Source: JBPOIC01 sp052034865
GTDB taxonomy: Bacteria > UBA10199 > JADFYH01
Assembly (NCBI GenBank): GCA_052034865.1
Contig: JBPOIC010000064.1
Span: 1 to 30,293 of the forward strand
Length of the DNA stretch: 30,293 bases
Direction of reading: 5' to 3'
The position numbers were made by a program, and so were the translations under genes. The stretch's first letter is position 1; each line of letters begins with the position of its first letter. This document shows, piece after piece, positions 1 through 7,716 of the stretch. Below the pieces are notes generated by a model that saw nothing but the letters and a program-made list of their open reading frames with translations, ran no database searches and was not told where the DNA came from.

Positions 1-194
1 ATTCGCATAATCCAAAGGCCACGAAAATCGCGCTTTTTCAGTCGTCGATCTTTGTAGGCATACTGAAGCCCCTTATCGACTGCTTCCTGAGCCGTTCTGA
101 ACAAAGCAGAACGTCCTCCCCGATATCCTTTGGCAAGTTTTAATACTTTATTTCGACGTCTTCTCGCCTTAAAACCACGTTTCGCTCTAGGCAT
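1..194 (-). CDS. rplT: 50S ribosomal protein L20, partial (C-terminus beyond left edge)
   Basis: L20 binds 23S rRNA early in large-subunit assembly and in several bacteria also represses its own operon. The first 64 residues are visible on the minus strand. They begin MPRAKRGFKARRRRNKVLKL and continue with AKGYRGGRSALFRTA and AYKDRRLKKRDFRGLW, a textbook L20 N-terminal half. The ATG at 192-194 is preceded by a good ribosome binding site (GGAAAG). The gene lies 76 bases after rpmI in the conserved order infC-rpmI-rplT. The C-terminal globular half lies outside the window, so integrity cannot be judged. Confidence 0.96.
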   Translation of the reverse strand, partial: MPRAKRGFKARRRRNKVLKLAKGYRGGRSALFRTAQEAVDKGLQYAYKDRRLKKRDFRGLWIMR

Positions 195-219
195 CGCACT
201 TTCCTTTCTTCTCAATCAG

Positions 220-270
220 AATAAAATCATCAAATCTTTTCGTTCAAAAACAAATCAAAAAGATTTTATT
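220..270 (-). promoter_or_regulatory. Competing inverted repeats between rpmI and rplT
   Basis: Two perfect 9-base inverted repeats share their right arm. Bases 220-228 pair with 262-270, and bases 232-240 pair with 258-266, so only one stem can form fully at a time. They fill the 76-base gap between the L35 stop and the L20 start. Such geometry is typical of attenuation or translational switching, and L20 autoregulation is established for this operon in other bacteria. The arms are very AT-rich, so chance pairing is possible. Confidence 0.3.
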
Positions 271-462
271 TTAATGAAGTAACAAACTAATCCTCTTCTC
301 ATCGGCTTTGGTTAAATAGGACGCTTTTTTCAATTGACGTTTCCGCTTTTTAACTTTGCTGGTGAGAATGTGCCGACGATTTGCTTTTGAAACCTTCAGC
401 TTTCCACTTTTAGTTACCTTCACTCGTTTCGCAACACCCTTTCGGGTCTTTAACTTTGGCAT
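271..462 (-). CDS. rpmI: 50S ribosomal protein L35
   Basis: Small basic large-subunit protein of 63 residues, the usual L35 length. It begins MPKLKTRKGVAKRVKVTKSG and contains RRHILTSKVKKRKRQLK, the conserved core. An upstream in-frame start would add seven residues, but MPKLKT is the conserved family start and follows GGGGAAATAAA, so I place the ATG at 460-462. The infC stop TAA ends only one base before this ATG, which implies translational coupling between IF3 and L35. Confidence 0.96.
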   Translation of the reverse strand: MPKLKTRKGVAKRVKVTKSGKLKVSKANRRHILTSKVKKRKRQLKKASYLTKADEKRISLLLH

Positions 463-463
463 T

Positions 464-976
464 TTATTTCCCCTTTGGTGCAAGAATCATAAACAGTTTT
501 TTTCCCTCCATTTTTGGAGGAAATTCTACGACAGACACGTCTTGGGTAACTTTCAACACTCGTTTAAGAATCTCCCGACCGCGTTCTGCATAAGTGACTT
601 CACGTCCTTTAAATTCCACGGTTACTTTGGCTTTATTCCCTTCTTCGAGAAATCGGCAGATATGCCGAACCTTAAACTCAAAATCGTGGTCATCTGTGGT
701 GGGTCGCAACTTAACCTCTTTCACATGGATCACGGTTTGATGCTTGCGAGCTTCCTGCTCCTTTTTCGCCTGCTGATATTTAAATTTCCCGTAATCGATA
801 ATTTTACATACAGGTGGGGAGGCATTGGGTGCAATCTCGACAAGGTCTAGCCCCTGATCTTCGGCCATTCGAATCGCCTGATCGGTGGCAAAAACTCCCA
901 ACTGAGATCCATCAGATCCAATCACGCGAACTTCCGGCACTCGGATACGCCGGTTTACTCGAACTTCTTTAGCGAT
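464..976 (-). CDS. infC: Translation initiation factor IF-3, probable AUC start codon
   Basis: IF3 binds the 30S subunit, checks start-codon pairing and prevents premature 50S joining. Both domains are present: the N-domain (LGVFATDQAIRMAEDQGLDL, then PPVCKIIDYGKFKYQ) and the C-domain (KEVKLRPTTDDHDFEFK to VVEFPPKMEGKKLFMIL). The first GTG (938-940) would truncate conserved sequence: the upstream codons read IAKEVRVNRRIRVPEVRVIG, matching family N-termini. No ATG, GTG or TTG lies upstream in frame at a sensible place. An ATC codon at 974-976 follows a strong AGGGGGTG six bases away, so I take ATC as the start, giving 170 residues. Rare infC start codons (AUU in E. coli, AUC in Myxococcus dsg) let IF3 repress its own translation. 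The gene sits between thrS and rpmI. Confidence 0.93.
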   Translation of the reverse strand: MAKEVRVNRRIRVPEVRVIGSDGSQLGVFATDQAIRMAEDQGLDLVEIAPNASPPVCKIIDYGKFKYQQAKKEQEARKHQTVIHVKEVKLRPTTDDHDFEFKVRHICRFLEEGNKAKVTVEFKGREVTYAERGREILKRVLKVTQDVSVVEFPPKMEGKKLFMILAPKGK

Positions 977-1000
977 AAGACACCCCCTGTTTACATGGAT

Positions 1001-1045
1001 AAATTTTCAGGTGATCATTTCAAAACCGCTTATCACCCAAAATTT
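1001..1045 (-). promoter_or_regulatory. Stem-loop leader between thrS and infC
   Basis: Bases 1001-1007 pair with 1039-1045 (seven pairs) and 1010-1015 (GGTGAT) pair with 1032-1037 (ATCACC), around a 16-base loop and small internal mismatches. This gives a 13-pair interrupted stem ending 25 bases before the infC start codon. No T-run follows, so it is not an intrinsic terminator. Its place suggests a leader for infC-rpmI-rplT control, for example an L20- or IF3-responsive structure. The binding partner is inference. Confidence 0.4.
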
Positions 1046-1054
1046 TCCCAACCA

Positions 1055-2797
1055 TTACTGTTTTTCCTGAATTTCTTTTTGAAGCAATGCCATAAATTCA
1101 TCGAGAGAAATCTGTCCCTGATCCCCTTTAGCACGGGAGCGAATACTCACCTTCCCCACACTCGCCTCTTTCTCTCCAATAACAACCATATATGGAATTT
1201 TTTGAAGCTGGGCCTCACGAATTTTCAAGCCCAGCTTTTCAGGACGCTTATCGGTTTCGACCCGAATACCTGCCTGGGCCAGCCGCTCATGAACCTGTGT
1301 AGCATAAGGCAAAAGATCTGTTGCAATTGGAAGCAACGCCACCTGAACCGGAGCAAGCCACAGAGGAAAAGCCCCAGCATATTGCTCAATCAAAATCCCA
1401 AAAAATCTTTCCAAGGATCCCATGAGCGCACGATGGATCATGATGGGAGTATGACGCACCCCGTCTTCTCCAACAAACTGAACCCCAAAGCGCTCTGGCA
1501 GATTAAAATCGACCTGAACTGTAGAACATTGCCAGGACCTGCCCAAAACATCTTTGATCTTTAAATCGATTTTAGGACCGTAAAAAACACCCTCACCAGG
1601 ATCAATTTGATAAGAAAAGCCTTTTTTCTCAAGGGCTTGCTTAAGCGATTCGGTCGCCAAGGTCCAATTGGCATCTGTTCCGACGTATTTTTCCGGTCGG
1701 GTGGACAAATAAATTTCGTAATCATTAAATCCAAAAGTCTTCATGAAGTATTGAACCAAGTCTAGCACCTGGCTAACTTCTTCTTCGATCTGATCGGGGC
1801 GACAGAAAATATGCGCGTCGTCTTGAGTAAAGCCACGGACGCGTAACAGCCCATGCAAAACGCCACTTCTCTCATAACGATAAACCGTCCCGAGCTCGGC
1901 CATCCGGATGGGTAAATCACGATAACTTTTGATTTTCCGATTATAAATCTTGATATGGAAGGGACAATTCATGGGCTTGATTTCATAATCCTGCCCTTCC
2001 ACTTCCATGGGGGTGTACATATTTTCTTTATAAAAATCACAGTGACCGCTTTGTTTCCAGATATCCAGCTTGGCCATGTGGGGAGTGAAAACAATTTCAT
2101 ATCCGCGCTTGCGATGGACCTCTCTCCAAAAATCCTCAATCACCCCTCGAATACGAGCCCCTTTGGGATGCCACAGAATAAGACCGGGCCCCTCTTCTTC
2201 TAAGGTTGAAAAAAGCTCGAGTTGAGCTCCCAGCTTACGATGATCACGGGCTTCGGCCTCTTTAAGCCGATTCAAATATGCCTCTAAATCTTTGCGATCA
2301 ACAAAGGCAGCTCCATAAATGCGCTGGAGCATTTTATTCTTCTCATCTCCGCGCCAGTATGCTCCGGCTGTCGAGAGGAGCTTAAATGCTTTTAATTCGC
2401 CAGTGTGAGAAATGTGCGGACCCTTGCAAAGATCAATAAAGTTTCCGTGCCGATAAAGCGTCAATGCATCGCCCGGAATCCCTTCGATGATTTCAAGCTT
2501 GTAAGTCTCACCCATCTTGCAGAAAAGCTCGAGGGCCTCCGCTTTGGAAACTTCCTGTTTTTCAAAAGGGAGATTTTGATCGGCGATTTCTTTCATCGCC
2601 TTTTCGATTTTTTCAAGATCTTCGGGTGAAAAAGGATGGGGGGTATCAAAGTCGTAATAAAACCCGTTTTCAATGGTAGGACCAATCGTGATTTTTACAT
2701 CGGGAAAGAGCCGCTGAACGGCATCCGCCATGATATGGGCGGCGGAGTGCCTCAGAATCTCATTGGGATCATTTTCTTTTCCAGGTCTGCAAACCAT
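1055..2797 (-). CDS. thrS: Threonyl-tRNA synthetase lacking the TGS domain
   Basis: Charges tRNA-Thr in the cytoplasm. The protein starts directly in the editing domain: HSAAHIMADAVQRLFP gives the HxxxH pair and DLCKGPHISHTG the Cys/His pair of the editing zinc-type site. The catalytic class II core follows, with MNCPFHIKIY (zinc Cys), motif 2 RYERSGVLHGLLRVRGFTQD and motif 3 around HTPIMIHRALMGSLERF, then the anticodon-binding domain. At 580 residues it is about 60 shorter than the usual 640 because the N-terminal TGS domain is absent, a known variant (for example in Borrelia). ATG at 2795-2797 is chosen. A TTG two codons upstream is possible and neither has a clear ribosome binding site. 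The tRNA gene ends 35 bases upstream, leaving no room for a TGS domain. Confidence 0.95.
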   Translation of the reverse strand: MVCRPGKENDPNEILRHSAAHIMADAVQRLFPDVKITIGPTIENGFYYDFDTPHPFSPEDLEKIEKAMKEIADQNLPFEKQEVSKAEALELFCKMGETYKLEIIEGIPGDALTLYRHGNFIDLCKGPHISHTGELKAFKLLSTAGAYWRGDEKNKMLQRIYGAAFVDRKDLEAYLNRLKEAEARDHRKLGAQLELFSTLEEEGPGLILWHPKGARIRGVIEDFWREVHRKRGYEIVFTPHMAKLDIWKQSGHCDFYKENMYTPMEVEGQDYEIKPMNCPFHIKIYNRKIKSYRDLPIRMAELGTVYRYERSGVLHGLLRVRGFTQDDAHIFCRPDQIEEEVSQVLDLVQYFMKTFGFNDYEIYLSTRPEKYVGTDANWTLATESLKQALEKKGFSYQIDPGEGVFYGPKIDLKIKDVLGRSWQCSTVQVDFNLPERFGVQFVGEDGVRHTPIMIHRALMGSLERFFGILIEQYAGAFPLWLAPVQVALLPIATDLLPYATQVHERLAQAGIRVETDKRPEKLGLKIREAQLQKIPYMVVIGEKEASVGKVSIRSRAKGDQGQISLDEFMALLQKEIQEKQ

Positions 2798-2831
2798 GCG
2801 CAATTCTAATGATGAAATCGTGAATAAAAAA

Positions 2832-2905
2832 TAGGCACGAGCGGGATCGAACCGCTGACCTCATGCATGTCAAGCATGCGCTCTAACCAGCTGAGCTACG
2901 CGCCT
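2832..2905 (-). tRNA. tRNA-Val (anticodon GAC)
   Basis: A 74-base cloverleaf on the minus strand. The acceptor stem AGGCGCG/CGTGCCT has one G-T pair. The D arm is GCTC/GAGC, the anticodon stem CATGC/GCATG encloses the loop TTGACAT (anticodon GAC), the variable loop has five bases, and the T stem AGCGG/CCGCT encloses TTCGATC. The 3' CCA is not encoded. A TATTAT box lies on the minus strand at 2915-2920, about ten bases before the 5' end, but no convincing -35 was found. It may be transcribed into thrS. Confidence 0.93.
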
Positions 2906-3070
2906 ATAAACTCTATAATATGAATGGGTTACCTCAAGGCATCCCATGTGGACTTACGGAAGATCTGTCATTAAAAAATCAACAAAAACATCGTAAAGAC
3001 AAGAACTTGGGCTGGGAGGACTACTCAAAACCCAAAACGTCGTCAAGAAGATTTCCGGAATTGGGTGTGT

Positions 3071-4039
3071 TTAGCCTTCTTCTATCGCGATTTTGAGTCG
3101 GTCTTTAAGCCCTAAAGCAACTTCATAAGGATTTTTTCCTCCTTGAGCGATTTCGTGGAGCGACTGACTTAAAAGTGGATGAGAGCGAATAAGTTGTTTT
3201 AAATGTTCTTGAATGATTTCTTCCAAAATCTCACGAAATTCTTCCTGCCGCACTTTAGTTTGTTTTTCCCGACTCAACTCACTCTGACTCTGTTTGAGAA
3301 AATGTCGATCTAGGGTTTGACATAACACCTCAATCCCTTTCCCTGCATTCGCTTGAACCTGAAGAACCGGAATATCCCATCCTTTCAGTTTTTCTTTAGC
3401 CGATGCCCCCATCCCGATCATGGCATCCAATTCACGATGCATCCTGTGGGCCCCTTCCCGATCAGCCTTATTCACGACAAAAATATCTGCCGCCTCAAGC
3501 AGGCCAGCCTTTAAAGTCTGAATCGTATCGCCAGATTCTGGAGTGAGAACCACGACTGTTGAATGTGCGACATCGAGAACATCAAGCTCTGTCTGGCCAA
3601 CCCCTACGGTTTCGATAATAATGCGATCCATCCCAAAGGCATCAAATAGACGAACAATATTTCGGGTAGAGCGGGAAAGTCCCCCATGTGCCCCGCGGGA
3701 TCCGAGACTCCGGATAAACACATTGGGATCTTCGGAATGCCCCATCATTCGAATACGATCTCCTAGCAAGGCGCCTCCTGAAAAAGGACTGGAGGGATCT
3801 ACCGCAACGACGCCCACTTTCTTGTTTTGACGACGAAACTCATAAATAATCTGATCTACCAATGTCGATTTTCCAGCACCTGGAGGGCCGGTAATTCCAA
3901 TCACTTGTGCATGCCCCGGATGAGCTTTCAAAGAAGCCATTATCTGGATAAATTCTGGAGCCCGGCTTTCAACACAGGTCATAAGTCGAGATAAGGAAAC
4001 CCGATTGCCTTGAAGCATTTTTTCAACCAAAGAATGCAC
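3071..4039 (-). CDS. meaB: MeaB/ArgK-type G3E-family GTPase (methylmalonyl-CoA mutase chaperone)
   Basis: MeaB-type GTPases bind methylmalonyl-CoA mutase, gate loading of adenosylcobalamin and protect the enzyme from inactivation. The 322-residue protein has the P-loop GPPGAGKST (about residues 51-59), the VVAVDPSSPFSGGALLGDR segment, the IIETVGVGQTELDV switch region and the NKAD guanine motif, all characteristic of MeaB. The reading frame is open further upstream, but GTG at 4037-4039 has AAGGAG six bases before it and yields the family-typical N-terminus with VESRAPE near residue 23, so that start is chosen. It lies 31 bases after the upstream membrane-protein gene on the same strand. No mutase subunit gene is in this window, so the partner is inferred from the family. 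Confidence 0.9.
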   Translation of the reverse strand: MHSLVEKMLQGNRVSLSRLMTCVESRAPEFIQIMASLKAHPGHAQVIGITGPPGAGKSTLVDQIIYEFRRQNKKVGVVAVDPSSPFSGGALLGDRIRMMGHSEDPNVFIRSLGSRGAHGGLSRSTRNIVRLFDAFGMDRIIIETVGVGQTELDVLDVAHSTVVVLTPESGDTIQTLKAGLLEAADIFVVNKADREGAHRMHRELDAMIGMGASAKEKLKGWDIPVLQVQANAGKGIEVLCQTLDRHFLKQSQSELSREKQTKVRQEEFREILEEIIQEHLKQLIRSHPLLSQSLHEIAQGGKNPYEVALGLKDRLKIAIEEG

Positions 4040-4070
4040 GAAATTCTCCTTAAATCTTCCAAGTGAAAAA

Positions 4071-4637
4071 CTATTGAGGATGTTTTCTTTTAACTTCCAG
4101 ATCAATCACATCGGCTACCCGCCTACCTGCCAAACAGACAATTCCCCATTCGAGTGGCAACCAGTTTGGCAAATCGAGAATCGATGAATCTGTAAAGTGA
4201 TAAAGGCCCAGACTGATCAGAAAAATTTCGACTGTCGGAATGAGCAAAACTCCTAACAAAACAAAAAACCAATCCCACTTTGCATGAAAGAATCCCAGTC
4301 GAAAAACGAGATAGATCGCAAAGATCAAAACGGACAAATTGGGATAATCTTGGCAAAGAGCAGGCAATACAAATGCCAAAATAATTGCAAGGACTTCAAG
4401 AAAGACATATCGGTGCTTGAACTGAAAAGTGGCAGTCAATACCCCTTCCAGAACAGGAAATAAAAGAGCAATGAGTGCGAACAACAAACCATCTAACAAT
4501 GGAACCCACCATGGAATACCTAAAAATAATGGTGATTTGAATTCAATGAGACCGAAATGAACCTGTAGAATTTCAAGGGGAGTAAATAAAATCACCCCTA
4601 TGAGTCCTCCATACAACATTTTCATGATCCTTCTCAT
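4071..4637 (-). CDS. INSIG-like six-helix integral membrane protein
   Basis: A hydrophobic protein of 188 residues with about six predicted membrane segments (near 8-25, 45-66, 80-96, 102-117, 122-145 and 155-176). Two blocks recall the INSIG family (Pfam INSIG): PWWVPLLDGLLFALIALLFP near residue 42, like the WWVP...GLLYP block, and GLYHFT followed by NWLPLEWGIVCLAG near the C-terminus, like the GVYQYT...SWLP...FAGG block. Eukaryotic INSIGs bind sterols and hold SCAP and HMG-CoA reductase in the ER. A mycobacterial homologue is structurally known, so bacterial members exist. This assignment rests on my reading of motifs, not a search. Starts at 4637, 4625 or 4619 are possible: AAGGA lies at good distance for 4619. 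It precedes meaB and may share its transcript. Confidence 0.55.
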   Translation of the reverse strand: MRRIMKMLYGGLIGVILFTPLEILQVHFGLIEFKSPLFLGIPWWVPLLDGLLFALIALLFPVLEGVLTATFQFKHRYVFLEVLAIILAFVLPALCQDYPNLSVLIFAIYLVFRLGFFHAKWDWFFVLLGVLLIPTVEIFLISLGLYHFTDSSILDLPNWLPLEWGIVCLAGRRVADVIDLEVKRKHPQ

Positions 4638-4959
4638 GTTGACAAAAAATCCTTTTGGTCTAATAGCCCCTCATACTGTTTTTAAGAAGCATCAAGAATG
4701 GGATAAGCAATTCCGGTCACTGCGGGTTATCGGTCGGTTTGATTGGAATGAAATACGTCCAGCCTCTTCAGTTTTTTGAGGACTCAATTTTAAAATCTTA
4801 TGTGAGAAAAACGTTGGCTTACTTGCCTTCTTGAAGTCAAGTTTTGGTTTGATAAGATAAGATCAATGATTATAATGCTGAGAATCTACAGGTAGTTATT
4901 GACCCAAATCCCAATTCCAGAATCATTCCAGATCGAAGAGTTTGGAATAATCACTAAAA
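4638..4959. other. Divergent intergenic region upstream of sucA
   Basis: A 322-base AT-rich gap between the divergent INSIG-like gene and sucA, with no supportable coding sequence. It holds the strong sucA promoter at 4849-4876. Weaker plus-strand candidates are TTGACA at 4639-4644 with TAATAG at 4661-4666 (16-base spacer) and TTGAAG at 4831-4836 with TAAGAT at 4853-4858 (16-base spacer). No convincing minus-strand promoter for the membrane-protein gene was found. Confidence 0.6.
4849..4876 (+). promoter_or_regulatory. Probable sigma-70 promoter of sucA-sucB-lpd
   Basis: TTGATA (-35, five of six consensus bases) at 4849-4854 and a perfect TATAAT (-10) at 4871-4876 are separated by 16 bases. 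Transcription would start near 4883, giving a leader of about 75 bases before the sucA ATG. It is the best promoter match in the gap and points into the three-gene complex. Confidence 0.6.
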
Positions 4960-7716
4960 ATGGCATCCTCCAACTATTTAAACGCCTCCAACGCCCAATA
5001 TATTGAAGAACTCCTTCAACTTTATCGCAATTCTCCACACACTCTGGATCCGAGCTGGAGATATTTTTTTGATGGACTCCATCTAGTTGAAAGCCGGCCT
5101 GCTCAGAGTCAGCCTGTGCCCCAACTAACTCCTCCCGAAGATCTCGAACTCGAAGTCAAAGCTCTCGACCTTATTCAGGCTTACCGAGAAAAAGGCCATT
5201 TAATTGCCGATATTAATCCTTTAACTCGAGGCACACCTCGTACTCATCCCCTCCTTCAATTAGAAAAATTCGGACTCTCTGAAAAGCATCTGGATCGTGT
5301 TTTTCAGGTGGGACAATTAATTGGTATTGGTGCTGCCCCTCTTCGAAGAATCATTCAGGCCCTTGTTTCTTATTACTGTTCACCTGCTACAGTCGAGTAT
5401 GGCCACATCGATGATCCCAAAAGCCGGGAATGGATTCAGAAACGTGTGGAATCGGGCATTCTCTCCAAACCTCTCTCAATTGATCAGAAATTAAGAACCC
5501 TTCATAAATTGTGTGAGGCGGAAGCCCTTGATTCCTTTTTACACAAGAGATTTTTAGGACAAAAACGTTTCTCGGGAGAAGGGCTGGATGTTGTCATTCC
5601 TTTGCTGGATTTTCTGATTGAGCAGGCGAGCCTTTTGGGAGCGGATGAGATTATTGTAGGAATGGCCCACCGTGGTCGGTTGAGTGTCTTGGCAAACATT
5701 TTTCAAAAGGACTTAAAATTTATCTTCGCCGAATTTTCGGGAAATCTGGATGCCAACGTAGGTGACGGGGACGTCAAATACCACATGGGTTTTTCTCAAA
5801 ACATTCAAACCCCTCAGGGAAAAACCATTCACCTTTCGCTCATGCCTAATCCCAGTCATCTGGAAGCCGTCAATCCAGTACTGATGGGAGTGACTCGCGC
5901 CAAACAACGCATCAAGAAAGATCATGAGCGTACTCGTACCCTGGCAGTTCTCCTGCATGGAGACGCCTCATTTTCAGGTCAGGGAAGTGTCTATGAACTT
6001 CTAAACATGTCTGAGCTGGGAGGCTACACGGTCGGTGGAACCCTGCACATCATCACCAATAATCAGATCGGTTTTACAACTACCCCGGGTGATGATCGAT
6101 CCACTCCTCAGGCAACAGACATTGCCAAAATGCTGGAGATCCCGATCTTTCGCGTGAATGCCGATGAGCCGGACCACGTCATGCGCTGCGCTTCCCTCGC
6201 GCTTCAATTTCGTTACAAATTCAAACGAGACGTTGTGATTGATGTCTTGGGTTACCGTCGTTTTGGTCATAACGAAGGAGACGAGCCTTCTTTCACTCAA
6301 CCGTTGATGTATCAGAAAATAAACACACACCCACGTGTCTTAAGCCTTTATAGTCAAAAGCTGCAGCAGGATGATGTTATCTCGTCCGATCTCGTGCCCA
6401 AAACCATTGAGTCCCTTCATCAAAAAATGGATATTGCCCTGGAAGAGGCCAAAAAAACGCGTATTTCTCCAATGATGCACAGTTTTGGAGATAGATGGAA
6501 GAATCTGAAGAAAGTTACCGATGAGAACGTGTTTCAAAAAATTTCCACAGAGGTTTCAGCAGATCTTCTCAAAAAAATACTGGTTCAGCTTTTAATGCTC
6601 CCTTCCGATTTTACGCCCCATCCCAAAATCAAAAAGCTGTTTGAGGAGCGCCAGGAAATGCTGGAGGGAAAACGCCCCATCGACTGGAGCTTGGGAGAAG
6701 CCCTCTGTTTTGGAAGTCTGATGTGCGATGGTCACGCGGTTCGCCTGGCAGGACAGGATGTCGAACGTGGTACTTTCTCACACCGTCACGCTGTACTTCA
6801 TGACGTTGTGACCGGAAAAAAATACACTCCCTTGCGCCACATTCAGGAAGCCAAAAACGATTTTGAGATTTTTAACAGCCTATTGTCAGAATATGGGGCC
6901 TTGGGATTTGAGTTTGGCCAGAGCCTGGCCAGTCCCAAAAAACTGACAATCTGGGAAGCCCAGTTTGGCGATTTCGTTAATGGTGCCCAAATCATAATCG
7001 ATCAGTTTATCAGCTCTTCTGCCTCCAAGTGGCAGCGATACAGCGGCCTGGTGATGCTTCTACCCCATGGTTACGAAGGGCAAGGACCTGAGCATTCCTC
7101 GGCCCGATTGGAAAGATTCCTGCAGGCCTGCGCTCAAAATAATATTCAGGTCTGTAACCCCACGACGCCAGCACAATACTTTCATCTTTTAAGGCGTCAG
7201 ATCTTCAGAGATTTTCGCATTCCTCTCATCATCATGTCTCCCAAGAGCTTGCTTCGGCATCCCTTAGTAGTCTCAACTTGGGAAGATCTTGAAAAGGGAC
7301 AGTTTCAGGAGATCATCGATGATCCTGCTCCAGGTATCAAAGAAAAGGCCAAACGCCTCATTTTGTGCAGTGGCAAGATTTATTATGAATTGTTAGATGG
7401 CCGCTCCAAGGCAAAAAATAAAGATGTGGCTATTGTTCGTGCAGAACAGCTCTACCCGTTCCCTGAAAAAGATTGGGCGAAACTTCTAAAATCCTATCCT
7501 CAGGCAACTGAAGTAATTTGGTGTCAGGAGGGCCCACAAAATATGGAGGGATGGAATTTCATGCATCGCTGGATTCCAGCTCTGCTGCAAAAAAATCAAA
7601 CCTTTACCTATGTCGGTCGGTCGCCACAGGCGAGCCCAGCCGACAGTTTTTTGCATGTTCATTCGAAGGAACAAAAACGCATCGTTCAGACAGCCCTAGG
7701 AGATCTTGAGTCATGA
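4960..7716 (+). CDS. sucA: 2-oxoglutarate dehydrogenase E1 component
   Basis: Thiamine-diphosphate enzyme that decarboxylates 2-oxoglutarate and succinylates the lipoyl group of SucB in the TCA cycle. The 918-residue length fits the family (about 930). The N-terminus (NAQYIEELLQLYRNSP, PSWRYFFDGL) is the helix that docks to E2. Diagnostic blocks are GMAHRGRLSVLANIF (His237 region), GDVKYHMGFS, LSLMPNPSHLEAVNPV, the diphosphate-binding HGDASFSGQGSVYE (from about residue 333), NNQIGFTTTP, YRRFGHNEGDEPSFTQP and the C-terminal LLPHGYEGQGPEHSSAR. The ATG lacks a strong ribosome binding site (GGA fourteen bases upstream). Its TGA overlaps the sucB ATG as ATGA, indicating translational coupling. Confidence 0.97.
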   Translation: MASSNYLNASNAQYIEELLQLYRNSPHTLDPSWRYFFDGLHLVESRPAQSQPVPQLTPPEDLELEVKALDLIQAYREKGHLIADINPLTRGTPRTHPLLQLEKFGLSEKHLDRVFQVGQLIGIGAAPLRRIIQALVSYYCSPATVEYGHIDDPKSREWIQKRVESGILSKPLSIDQKLRTLHKLCEAEALDSFLHKRFLGQKRFSGEGLDVVIPLLDFLIEQASLLGADEIIVGMAHRGRLSVLANIFQKDLKFIFAEFSGNLDANVGDGDVKYHMGFSQNIQTPQGKTIHLSLMPNPSHLEAVNPVLMGVTRAKQRIKKDHERTRTLAVLLHGDASFSGQGSVYELLNMSELGGYTVGGTLHIITNNQIGFTTTPGDDRSTPQATDIAKMLEIPIFRVNADEPDHVMRCASLALQFRYKFKRDVVIDVLGYRRFGHNEGDEPSFTQPLMYQKINTHPRVLSLYSQKLQQDDVISSDLVPKTIESLHQKMDIALEEAKKTRISPMMHSFGDRWKNLKKVTDENVFQKISTEVSADLLKKILVQLLMLPSDFTPHPKIKKLFEERQEMLEGKRPIDWSLGEALCFGSLMCDGHAVRLAGQDVERGTFSHRHAVLHDVVTGKKYTPLRHIQEAKNDFEIFNSLLSEYGALGFEFGQSLASPKKLTIWEAQFGDFVNGAQIIIDQFISSSASKWQRYSGLVMLLPHGYEGQGPEHSSARLERFLQACAQNNIQVCNPTTPAQYFHLLRRQIFRDFRIPLIIMSPKSLLRHPLVVSTWEDLEKGQFQEIIDDPAPGIKEKAKRLILCSGKIYYELLDGRSKAKNKDVAIVRAEQLYPFPEKDWAKLLKSYPQATEVIWCQEGPQNMEGWNFMHRWIPALLQKNQTFTYVGRSPQASPADSFLHVHSKEQKRIVQTALGDLES

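Noticed and set aside
4639..4666. TTGACA-16-TAATAG as the main sucA promoter
   Set aside because: It overlaps the start of the divergent membrane-protein gene and would give a leader of nearly 300 bases; the TTGATA/TATAAT pair at 4849-4876 is better.
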